From: Brumimicrobium sp041655765
GTDB taxonomy: Bacteria; Bacteroidota; Bacteroidia; Flavobacteriales_D; Crocinitomicaceae
Direction: 5' to 3'
Length of the DNA stretch: 64,000 nt
Assembly: GCA_041655765.1 (NCBI GenBank)
Contig: JBBAEU010000007.1
Span: 49,884-113,883 of the forward strand
Part shown: positions 53,895-63,400 of the stretch, piece after piece
Layout: every line of letters starts with the position of its first letter
How positions within the stretch are numbered: position 1 is the first letter of the stretch
Made by a program: the position numbers and the translations under genes
Notes under the pieces: model-generated
What the model saw: the letters and a program-made list of their open reading frames with translations, nothing else
Databases searched by the model: none
Told to the model about the DNA's origin: nothing

Positions 53895-55871
53895 TTACAG
53901 AACTTTCCGATTCAAAGCCTCAGCAAATCCTCTTTTTACCTTTTCTAATTTCATGATTTGTCGTTGCAACTCAACTTGTTCCTCAATGGCAAGGTTTGGT
54001 TCATTTTTCAGCCTGTCTAAAAGTGCATCAATTCGTTGCATTACAACTGAATTTTTAAAAGCATAAATAACTTCCTTTACAGCAAAAGATAATCTGTGCT
54101 TTTCTTCAGTAATTTCAATCTTAAAACGATTCAGCCATTCAGGACTTAATTCATATTTTACAGTTAAGATATCTGTAACCAACTGAACAATTTCTTGATT
54201 TTCATTTCTAAGGTACTTTGAAAGATCATAAAATTCCCCTTCTTTAAGAGAATCCCTATAAACCTCATAAATATCCTGAAACAATTGATTATCGAAAGAT
54301 AAACCATCGCGCTCGATTTCTCCAACTATTAATTCCGAAACACTGATGGTAACCAGTTCCCCTTTCTCCTCTATTTTTTCATTAAAATGAGGGTTTAATT
54401 CGATTTCTCTATCTCCGTACAATAGAAGTATTCTTAACAAATCTCGTTCTTGCTCATAATACGACCTTACTAACCCCTTCTGAGACGGAATGTCTTTTTC
54501 CGAAGGAAGTGTAAAGTCAACCATTTCTTGAGGCCTTGTCAACCTCTGTAAATCAGCATGCCTCTTTCTGCGAAGTTTGTTAAGTTCATTTAAAAGCAAT
54601 TGTTCTTCCATATCAAACTGTGTGGAAACTTCTTTGATATATACAGAACGCGTAATGTTATCCGGAATTAAAGCAATTGAATTGACAATTTCTTTAATCA
54701 ACTCAGAACGTTTTATCGGGTCATTTTTTGTGCCTTGTAATAAAATCCCTGTTTTAAACTCTACAAAATCTTGCTGGTTTTCATGAATATACTTTTTAAG
54801 CACATCAGAACTAACCTTTTTCGCATAAGAGTCTGGGTCTTCTCCCTCTGGAAAAAGCAAGACTTTAACCTTCATGCCTTCCTCCAAAAGCAAATCAATT
54901 CCGCGGAATGACGCCTTAATTCCCGCAGCATCACTATCATAAAGAATAGTAATGTTGTTTGTGTATCTTTTTATTAGTTTTACTTGACCTTTTGTAAGTG
55001 CTGTTCCACTACTCGAAACAACGTTTTCAATACCAGATTGAGAAAGACTAATAACATCTGCGTAGCCTTCGACCAAATAACAATTGTCTTGTTTTACTAT
55101 TTCTTGTTTAGCAAAATGAACCCCATAAAGAACCCTACTTTTGTCATAAAGAATACTTTCAGGTGAATTAAAATACTTCGCAATGTCTTTACGAGTAGAA
55201 AGTGTTCTTGCTCCAAATCCTAATACTTTTCCCGAAACAGAATGAATTGGAAAAATAACCCTGCCGCTAAAAAAATCAAAACTTCGACCATCTTTGACTT
55301 TGGTTAAGCCGAGTGTTTCTAAATATTCTTGTTTAAAACCCTTTGCAATCGCCGTTTCCGTTAAAGATTTCTCATCTCTTGGACAATAACCCAATTGAAA
55401 TTTCTCAATAATCTCTGGTGTAAACCCTCGTTCTATAAAATACGAATAGCCAACCGTTTTTCCTTCTTTTGTGTTTTTAATTGTATCAACAAAATAATCT
55501 TTAGCGAAATCATTAACAATTTGAAGACTTTCCCTTTCTGACAGCTCCAAGACTTCCTCTGGTGTCAACGGCTTTTCTTCTGGAAGTGTAATGTTATAGC
55601 GGTTCGCCAGCCATTTAACTGCTTCTGGAAAACTAAATTGTTCAATCTCCATTAAGAAAGTAACCACTGTACCTCCCTTTCCTGAGGAGAAATCCTTGAA
55701 AATTTGTTTGGCAGGACTCACCATAAAAGATGGTGTTTTTTCATCAACAAAAGGGCTTAATCCCTTATAATTTGAACCAGCCTTTTTCAAATGAACATAT
55801 TCACGAATCACTTCTTCGATACGAGCAGTGTTCATTACCTCATCTACGATATGTTCAGGAATTCTAGACAA
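53895..55871 (-). CDS. dnaG: DNA primase DnaG
   Basis: 658 residues. N-terminal primase region with GSNYKGLSPFVDEKTPSFMV and KDFSSGKGGTVVTFLME. The zinc-ribbon Cys/His ligands are replaced (CPFH to SPFV, CFGCGKGG to DFSSGKGG), a loss I recall as typical of Bacteroidota. The TOPRIM core is intact: CYLVEGYADVISLSQSG and ILYDSDAAGIKASFRGIDL. The C-terminal DnaB-binding helices follow. It makes replication primers. It begins one base after the MORN lipoprotein stop. Confidence 0.96.
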   Translation of the reverse strand: MSRIPEHIVDEVMNTARIEEVIREYVHLKKAGSNYKGLSPFVDEKTPSFMVSPAKQIFKDFSSGKGGTVVTFLMEIEQFSFPEAVKWLANRYNITLPEEKPLTPEEVLELSERESLQIVNDFAKDYFVDTIKNTKEGKTVGYSYFIERGFTPEIIEKFQLGYCPRDEKSLTETAIAKGFKQEYLETLGLTKVKDGRSFDFFSGRVIFPIHSVSGKVLGFGARTLSTRKDIAKYFNSPESILYDKSRVLYGVHFAKQEIVKQDNCYLVEGYADVISLSQSGIENVVSSSGTALTKGQVKLIKRYTNNITILYDSDAAGIKASFRGIDLLLEEGMKVKVLLFPEGEDPDSYAKKVSSDVLKKYIHENQQDFVEFKTGILLQGTKNDPIKRSELIKEIVNSIALIPDNITRSVYIKEVSTQFDMEEQLLLNELNKLRRKRHADLQRLTRPQEMVDFTLPSEKDIPSQKGLVRSYYEQERDLLRILLLYGDREIELNPHFNEKIEEKGELVTISVSELIVGEIERDGLSFDNQLFQDIYEVYRDSLKEGEFYDLSKYLRNENQEIVQLVTDILTVKYELSPEWLNRFKIEITEEKHRLSFAVKEVIYAFKNSVVMQRIDALLDRLKNEPNLAIEEQVELQRQIMKLEKVKRGFAEALNRKVL

Positions 55872-55872
55872 T

Positions 55873-56286
55873 TTATTCGTATATTTTTGTTTCTACTAGT
55901 TCTCCTTGTTCATTGTAAAACCTCCATTCTCCAACTTCTTTTCCCATGACATACTCTCCAGTATAATGCAAAACACCAGTTGGCCTTTTTACAACAATAT
56001 GCCCGTCTTTCTCTCCATTTGTGTAAACTGTTACTGAAAGTTCTACCCCTTGTTCGGAATAATACTTCCAAATCCCAGTTCTCTCACCGTTTTGATTTAT
56101 TCGTCCTTGCATTTTAATTTGATTATGACCTGGATACCATTCTGTATATCTTCCATCACCAGTCTGTTGAATTAAAGGGAGAGGTTTCTTGGTTTCAATA
56201 ATTGGTCTTTCTTTAACATCCTCACTTTCACAAGAAAGAATAAAAAAAAAGACACTAAAAAAACTCAAAATTAAAAAACGATTCAT
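55873..56286 (-). CDS. MORN/YwqK-repeat lipoprotein
   Basis: 137 residues. Lipobox FILSCESE near residue 19. The mature part has MORN-like units (GRINQNGERTGIWKYYSEQG, HYTGEYVMGKEVGEWRFYNE) of the type annotated as YwqK-family antitoxin, though no toxin gene is present. Probably an envelope protein of unknown role. It precedes dnaG with a one-base gap. A minus-strand -7 box TAATTTTG lies at 56312-56319. Confidence 0.8.
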   Translation of the reverse strand: MNRFLILSFFSVFFFILSCESEDVKERPIIETKKPLPLIQQTGDGRYTEWYPGHNQIKMQGRINQNGERTGIWKYYSEQGVELSVTVYTNGEKDGHIVVKRPTGVLHYTGEYVMGKEVGEWRFYNEQGELVETKIYE

Positions 56287-56311
56287 TTTCTCAGATTAAA
56301 TTTATTTTCAA

Positions 56312-56620
56312 CAAAATTACAAGATAATAAAGATACGAATAATAAATTGTGTTAAAAACAGGAATCATAAAAATTGTTGTACCCTTTCAAAATGAAATAT
56401 TGTATTATTACTTTAATTTAAATCAAAATTTTATAGAAAAAAGGTTTTTAGTTTGAAAAAAGTTCTCATTTTAAAAGAATTACTTGAAAAATGATGACTT
56501 TCTTATTTATAATAAATGCATAATGAGTGCTTTTTTATAACAATTATTTAGAATAAAACTGAGTTTTTCTGAAAAAAAACCGCCTAAATGCGTTTAAGTA
56601 ACAAGAATGTCGTAACTTTG
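56312..56620. promoter_or_regulatory. divergent promoter region between dnaG unit and DEAD-box gene
   Basis: The 357-base AT-rich gap (56287-56643) holds a minus-strand -7 box TAATTTTG at 56312-56319 for the MORN-dnaG unit and TAACTTTG at 56613-56620 for the helicase gene, 23 bases before its ATG. I see no further structure between them. Confidence 0.5.
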
Positions 56621-56643
56621 CACCCTATTTTATAAAAAAATGT

Positions 56644-58359
56644 ATGACCTTTAAAGAATTAGGGTTAAGGAATCCAATATTAAAAGCTGTTACAGAATTA
56701 GGATTCGAACAACCCACTCCCATTCAAGAACAAGCAATCCCACATTTACTCCAAAAGGAGTGTGATTTGGTGGGTTTAGCCCAAACGGGAACGGGCAAAA
56801 CAGCCGCTTTTGGATTACCTTTAATTAACCGTATTTCAGGGGCAAGCAATAAACCTGTTGGACTGGTTATCTGTCCAACTAGAGAGTTATGTCTTCAAAT
56901 AACTGGGGACATTGAAAACTATTCAAAGTACGAAAAACACATTAAAGTTGTAGCAGTCTATGGCGGTGCCGACATCCGAAAACAAATGCGAAAAATTAAA
57001 GATGGCGCATCTATTATCGTGGCTACACCAGGTCGTTTGGTCGATTTAATTAATCGCAAAGCAATTCACTTAGACGAAGTAGAAGTTGTTGTCTTTGACG
57101 AAGCTGACGAAATGCTAGACATGGGATTCAAAGATGATTTGGATTCAATTCTCGCTAAAACACCAAGCACAAAAAACACATGGTTGTTCTCTGCAACGAT
57201 GCCAAAAGAAGTGGAAAAGATTGCAAATACTTACATGAAGAATCCGCTTGAAGTAAGCATAGGAAACAAAAACGAAGCAAACAAAAACATTGAACATATC
57301 TATTTCTGTGTCAAAGAAAAAGACAGGTATCTTGCACTTAAAAGATTGATAGATTATAACCCAGATATTTTTGGTTTGATATTCTGTCGTACAAGGAGAG
57401 AAACCCAAGAAATTGCCGAGAAATTAGGTAAAGAAGGATACAATGCAGAAGCGTTACACGGTGATTTGTCGCAAGCACAAAGAGATCGTGTAATGAACCT
57501 TTTCCGTAATAGAAGTATTCAATTGCTAGTGGCTACAGATGTAGCAGCACGGGGAATTGATGTAGATGAAATTACACATGTAATTAATTATAAGCTACCA
57601 GACGAAATCGAAAGTTATACGCATCGTAGTGGAAGAACTGCCCGTGCAGGTAACAAGGGAGAGTCATTGGTGCTTATCAATACAAGAGAAGTTTCAAAAA
57701 TTCGTCAAATTGAAAAAATAATTGGTCGAGAATTCATCAATGGAGGTATTCCTTCGGCTGAGGCTATTTGTGCTTCACAACTTGGAGCTTTGATTGATAG
57801 AGTTAGAGAAACAGAAGTAAAGGAAAAAGAAATTTCTCCATTCCTTCCGCAGATATATGAAGACCTTGCTGAACTTTCTAAAGAAGAAGTTATAAAACTA
57901 TTCGTATCAGCGGAATTTAATCGTTTTCTAAACTATTATAAGAAAGCGGGAGACTTAAATGCAACTCCCTCTAAATCTTCAGTTAGATCAGAAGGTAGAG
58001 GCAACCAAAAAGGAAGAAGGCGAAGAGATGATGAAAACCAACAAAGATTTTTCGTTTCTTTGGGTGAAAAAGACGGACTCAACAGAGGTGCCTTGCTAAG
58101 ATTGGTTTGCGACTCAACAAGCATAGATTCAAAAGATATCGGAAGAATCGATGTAATGCCCGCATTTTCATTCTTTAATGTAGATAAAAGACATACGGAT
58201 ACCATCCTGAGAGAATTGAAAGAAAATAAATTCGATGGAAAACCAATGACAGTAGAAAAAACCGAAGACAAAGGTCGAGGCTCTAGAGGTGGAAATAGAA
58301 GTCGAGGAAGAGGAAGGGGAAAAGGACAAGGACGTGGAAACGCTCAAAGAAGAAGGTAG
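56644..58359 (+). CDS. DEAD-box RNA helicase with C-terminal RNA-binding domain
   Basis: 571 residues. Q motif and Walker A AQTGTGKTAAFGLP, PTRELCLQI, Walker B VVFDEADEMLDMG, SATMP, ARGIDVDEI and HRSGRTARAG. A DbpA/CsdA-type RNA-binding domain follows (about 475-545), then an Arg/Gly-rich tail (SRGRGRGKGQGRGNAQRRR). This CsdA/DeaD plan suggests ribosome assembly or cold-related RNA unwinding. Expressed from its own promoter. Confidence 0.95.
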   Translation: MTFKELGLRNPILKAVTELGFEQPTPIQEQAIPHLLQKECDLVGLAQTGTGKTAAFGLPLINRISGASNKPVGLVICPTRELCLQITGDIENYSKYEKHIKVVAVYGGADIRKQMRKIKDGASIIVATPGRLVDLINRKAIHLDEVEVVVFDEADEMLDMGFKDDLDSILAKTPSTKNTWLFSATMPKEVEKIANTYMKNPLEVSIGNKNEANKNIEHIYFCVKEKDRYLALKRLIDYNPDIFGLIFCRTRRETQEIAEKLGKEGYNAEALHGDLSQAQRDRVMNLFRNRSIQLLVATDVAARGIDVDEITHVINYKLPDEIESYTHRSGRTARAGNKGESLVLINTREVSKIRQIEKIIGREFINGGIPSAEAICASQLGALIDRVRETEVKEKEISPFLPQIYEDLAELSKEEVIKLFVSAEFNRFLNYYKKAGDLNATPSKSSVRSEGRGNQKGRRRRDDENQQRFFVSLGEKDGLNRGALLRLVCDSTSIDSKDIGRIDVMPAFSFFNVDKRHTDTILRELKENKFDGKPMTVEKTEDKGRGSRGGNRSRGRGRGKGQGRGNAQRRR

Positions 58360-58468
58360 TATCAACTATTTAAAAATTTATCAATCAATTTAAAGGTAAT
58401 TCCAATATTTTGATGGATTCCCAAAATTGTTATTGAGTTAAACCAACTATTATAAGTAAAATAAATAA

Positions 58469-60253
58469 ATGGAAATAAGAAATATCGCAGTGATTGCCCA
58501 TGTTGACCATGGAAAAACAACTATTGTAAACAAAATGATTGAAGCAGGTGAAAATGTACCTCATTCTGGAGGACCTGTGATGGATAATAATGACTTGGAA
58601 AGAGAGAGGGGAATTACAATTGTTTCTAAAAATGTTTCCGTAATCTATAAAGGAACAAAAATTAATATTATCGATACTCCTGGTCACGCCGATTTTGGAG
58701 GTGAAGTGGAACGTGTTTTAAATATGGCTGACGGAGTTTGTCTTATCGTTGACGCCTTTGAAGGCCCAATGCCTCAAACAAGATTTGTTTTACAAAAAGC
58801 ATTGGAATTAGGATTGAATGCACTGGTTGTGATAAACAAAGTTGATAAAGAAAATTGTACACCTGAAGAAGTTCAAGATAAAGTCTTCGACTTGATGTTT
58901 GAACTAGATGCAAACGAAGAACAATTAGAGTTTGCTACCATGTTCGGTTCTGCAAAAATGGGTTGGATGTCGGATGATTGGAAAAAACCAACCGACTCAA
59001 TTAATCCACTGTTGGATAAAATATTAGACTATTTTGAGCCAACAAAAGTTGAAGAAGGAAATACACAAATGCTGATTACTTCATTAGATTTCTCTTCTTA
59101 TGTTGGTCGTATCGCCATTGGTCGTTTAAACCGTGGCGTTATCAAACCAAACATGCCAATTATTTTGGTAAAACACGATGGAACACAAGAGAAACACCGA
59201 ATCAAAGAGGCGTTCGTTTTCCAAGGAGTAGAAAGAATAAAGGTTGATGAAGTTCAGCCGGGAGATATTTGTGCAATTACAGGAATTGAAGGCTTTGAAA
59301 TTGGAGATTCTGTGTGTGATGCCGAAAATCCTGAACCACTTGAAAAAATTACAATTGATGAACCTACAATGAGTATGCTTTTTTCAATCAACGACTCTCC
59401 TTTCTTTGGAAAAGATGGGAAATTTGTAACATCAAGACATATCCAAGAAAGATTGGATAAAGAATTGGAAAAAAACTTGGCTCTCCGTGTCGAATCAGCA
59501 GAAAGAGCCGACCAATGGATTGTCTATGGTCGAGGTGTTATGCACTTATCTGTGCTTATCGAAACCATGAGAAGAGAAGGATACGAACTTCAAGTTGGAC
59601 AGCCACAAGTTATTATCAAAGAAATCGACGGTAAAAAATGTGAGCCCATAGAAGAACTAACAGTAGATTTACCAGAAGAATTTTCTGGAACAGTTGTTGA
59701 AGCCGTTTCTCGAAGAAAAGGAGAGATGAAAAACATGGTTGCAAAAGGAGACAGAATGATTGTGGATTTTATCATTCCTTCTCGTGGAATTATTGGATTA
59801 GGCAATTATCTAATGACGCAAACCGCTGGTCAAGCTGTTATGAATCATAGATTTATAGAATTTCAACCTTATAAAGGAGAAATACCTGGACGTACAAACG
59901 GAGCTTTGATATCTATGGAAAAAGGTGTGGCAATTCCATATTCTTTAAGTAATCTCCAAGAAAGAGGCAAGTTCTTTGTCGAACCAAGTGAAGATATCTA
60001 CGAAGGACAAGTGATTGGTGAAAACACAAGACAAGGAGATTTGGTCATTAACATTACCAAAACCAAAAAGCTTACCAACATGAGAGCATCAGGCTCTGAC
60101 GATAAGGTGAGAATTGCACCAGCCATTAAAATGTCGCTTGAAGAAAGTTTGGAATATATCCAAGCAGATGAATTTGTAGAAGTAACTCCTAATCATTTGA
60201 GATTACGAAAGATATTATTAAAAGAAACAGATAGAAAACGAGCGGGCAGATAA
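58469..60253 (+). CDS. typA: translational GTPase TypA/BipA
   Basis: 594 residues. GTPase domain with AHVDHGKTTIVNKM (G1), RERGITI (G2), DTPGHADFGGEVE (G3) and NKVD (G4). EF-G-like domains II, III and V and the BipA-specific C-terminal domain follow, including SRGIIGLGNYLMTQTAGQAV. It binds the ribosome and supports 50S assembly and stress growth. It ends at a strong terminator. Confidence 0.97.
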   Translation: MEIRNIAVIAHVDHGKTTIVNKMIEAGENVPHSGGPVMDNNDLERERGITIVSKNVSVIYKGTKINIIDTPGHADFGGEVERVLNMADGVCLIVDAFEGPMPQTRFVLQKALELGLNALVVINKVDKENCTPEEVQDKVFDLMFELDANEEQLEFATMFGSAKMGWMSDDWKKPTDSINPLLDKILDYFEPTKVEEGNTQMLITSLDFSSYVGRIAIGRLNRGVIKPNMPIILVKHDGTQEKHRIKEAFVFQGVERIKVDEVQPGDICAITGIEGFEIGDSVCDAENPEPLEKITIDEPTMSMLFSINDSPFFGKDGKFVTSRHIQERLDKELEKNLALRVESAERADQWIVYGRGVMHLSVLIETMRREGYELQVGQPQVIIKEIDGKKCEPIEELTVDLPEEFSGTVVEAVSRRKGEMKNMVAKGDRMIVDFIIPSRGIIGLGNYLMTQTAGQAVMNHRFIEFQPYKGEIPGRTNGALISMEKGVAIPYSLSNLQERGKFFVEPSEDIYEGQVIGENTRQGDLVINITKTKKLTNMRASGSDDKVRIAPAIKMSLEESLEYIQADEFVEVTPNHLRLRKILLKETDRKRAGR

Positions 60254-60312
60254 TTTTTCGATTGAAAAAATCCTCATCACCCATCTTTTTTGCAAGTTTT
60301 TGAGTCTATGAT

Positions 60313-60350
60313 AAAAGGAGTTTGTTATAATTTTTAACAAACTCCTTTTT
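60313..60350 (+). terminator. Rho-independent terminator of typA
   Basis: Fourteen-bp stem (60313-60326 with 60336-60349) and a T run, 60 bases after the typA stop. Confidence 0.9.
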
Positions 60351-60368
60351 ATTTAAAAATAAATACTA

Positions 60369-60376
60369 TATATTTG
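60369..60376 (+). promoter_or_regulatory. -7 box of the large surface-protein gene
   Basis: TATATTTG, 45 bases before the ATG at 60422. No clear -33 TTTG is visible. Confidence 0.45.
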
Positions 60377-60421
60377 TGTGATAAACACTATTTTATGTTG
60401 AGATACTCTTAATATACTATT

Positions 60422-63400
60422 ATGAAAATAATTATTACTACTATTACAACCGAAGTCATTTTGTTAAAATTTCACATTAATCTTTTAGCAATCACTTTTG
60501 CCTTTTTTTTATCCAATTTTGGATATTCGCAAATAACTTCTCAATCCTCTGTAAATACAACTTCAGATGGCAAAGTTTCAAAAGAAAAATTTAATCATGG
60601 ACTAAAAGCTCTTGATGCTGGAAGTGGAATCATTGACTTTGATTATACTGAACGTCCAACATATACAAAAAGAGAAGGATTAACATACAACGAACAATCA
60701 TATCAAAAACATCCAGAATTTGGTGTGCTTCCTTTCGACAAGCCTTTTCAAAAAAATGTGGTAGAGGATTTGTCTAAACGAAATGAGTTTGAAAGATATT
60801 ACATAGATTTGGATAATCCGCGTTTATTTTACATTCAAAAAGGAGCGCAACCATTGAATTATCAAGAGAACGGGCATTGGAGAGCAATATCACCCTATTT
60901 AGAAAAAGAATCAGCAACTATTTATTCGGCTAAAAACCAGTCATATCCTACGAAAATAGACCTTACAAAAAAGCAAACGTCTGTTCAAATTGGTGAAAAT
61001 GAAATTGCTTTTAATAACTATACTTTAGAGGCAACAGACTTCAATGATGAAGTTCATGTTTTTAAGCCTGATTGGTCTAATATCAGAGTAGGAAACAAGG
61101 CAACTTACATCACCGATGTTTTCCCAGGAATTGATATGAGGATAATATTTAAAAACGGAGGGATTAAATCAGATTTCATCTTAAATAGTAAAACCAATTT
61201 TAAATCTTTAAAATTTATAGATAGTTATGAAATGGATTCAGAGCTTTATTTTGATGAAGTCGATCAAAAGGGAGATTATATTATTATCAGAAATCGTATC
61301 GATAAAAGAATTTATGCCGAAATAAGACAAGTTGCTGTAAGTGATAACTCTGAAAGTGGAAAACTGTTTTATTTTCATTATTCCAATAATAAAAACGACT
61401 TAATTTACACATTAGGTTCTGATTTTCTACATAACTCTAACTTAGTGTATCCGATAGTTATAGATCCGTTATTTACTGCGGTCGGTCCCATTAGCGGTGG
61501 GGTTATGGGGTCGTTGCCTTCTCCAGATGTTTGTACGAACTCAATTACGCTTACTTTTCCTGGAGGTTCAATGCCTTGGGCCGCTTCTGCATCGTGGAAT
61601 ACCACTTCAGATGTATGTAATGATAACGGGTTAGCTTGCTGGATGTCTGAGCTTCAAATAAGACTTCGATCAAGCTGCGGAGGTAGTTCTCCCACAGACC
61701 CTAATGAGGTTTGGACATGTCCAAGTTGCGATTCTCCAGGCAATTGGGGGCCAACACTTCCTTTTGAAGGGAATGGGGCGCAAGAATTGGTGCAGTGTTT
61801 TACTCCTTCTTGTTCTGATCAATCAATGACTTTTTACATTGATATAAACAGAACGTTTTGCCCTGTCAATGGCGTATATGATAATTGTGATTATACCAAC
61901 AGCACTTGCCAAAGGTTAGAATCATGGTCAATAACCGTCCAAGGTGGTACAGTCGAAATACCACCAGCAACTGATGCAGGTATTACTTCTAATCAAACGA
62001 TTTGCCAAGGACAAGAGGTCGATTTACATGTTGCACCTTTATATGGAGTTCCTCCTTACACTTATTCGTGGAATAACGGTGGCGGAAGCGCAAACCCGAC
62101 AACAGTAAGTCCGGCTACAACAACCACATATAATGTAACTGTAACAGATCAATGCGGAGCAAACGCAAACGCTTCAACGACAGTAAATATTATTTCTGCC
62201 CTTAATGAACCAACTAGTATTACTAATTTAAGGCCTGGAGGATATTGTCCAACGGAAGACCTTGACTTAACTTCTGTTGGAGGAGATTTAATTCCTGATC
62301 AGCAACCTCATGATGCCAACATTTGGTACATGATCCCAAATGATGACCCAATTGATTGCGATATTGAAGGCTTCTATGAAAATTGGGAAACCTTCGAATA
62401 TAATTATCCTTCATGCCATTATGAACATAGTAATACGGCTTTCAACACGAGTACTACCGGAATTTTAGAAGTCGAAACAATTAATACTGCAGTTGGAGCA
62501 GACCCGTTTGTTTGGATGTATCCTTTGCCCTCATATACTACAATCAATGCGGATGATTATGAATATATAAACGTTCGGTATAGAGTTACTGATTTAGCCA
62601 CATCTGAAACATTCTTTAGGATGTCTATGCTGTTTACCAAACGTACTGGTCTGTGTTCGCCATCTCACTATTCAAATAGTGACCCTCTTGCTCCAGATTA
62701 CCCTTTTTCTTTACCTGACGGTATTTCTTCAGGAGGAGTTTCAGCCCCCAATATTCCAATAGCATTAGGAGAGTGGAGAGTGGTGTCTTTTAAGATGACA
62801 GACCATTTCAATTGGAATGGAACGATTACAGGGTTGAGGTTAGACTATTTTGATAAAATTGGAAATAATCCTGTCCATGACGTGCCATTAGGATCTAAGA
62901 TGGAGGTCGATTTTATTGTGGCCTCTAAACACCCAATGGTTGGAGAGGGGCAGAATTTAGTGATACCTCCAGGAGGTCAGTATTATCCAACAGGAACTTC
63001 CACCTATATTACCAAAAAAGTGGCGGAATGTGGGTTTACAGATTGCGTATCTGAAATTGTAACAATTAAAACAGAGTCAACTCCCCCAGCTTCTATAACA
63101 GGAAACGATGAAATCTGCGTTGGTGGAAGCACCACACTAACAGTCAATGGAGGGACATTAGGAACTGGTGCAACTTATGAGTGGTATTCCGGTTCTTGCG
63201 GGGGCACACATGTTGGCTCAGGAACTAGTGTTGTGGTTAATCCAACAACTTTAACCGACTACTTTGTTAGAATAGAAGGCGACTGTAATACAACAACTTG
63301 TGTTTCATTTAATGTTATGGTTTATCCCGACCCATCAATTATAACTCAACCAGGAACTTTGGGAGAGATTTGCCCAGGAGGATCTTCAAATACTATTTCT

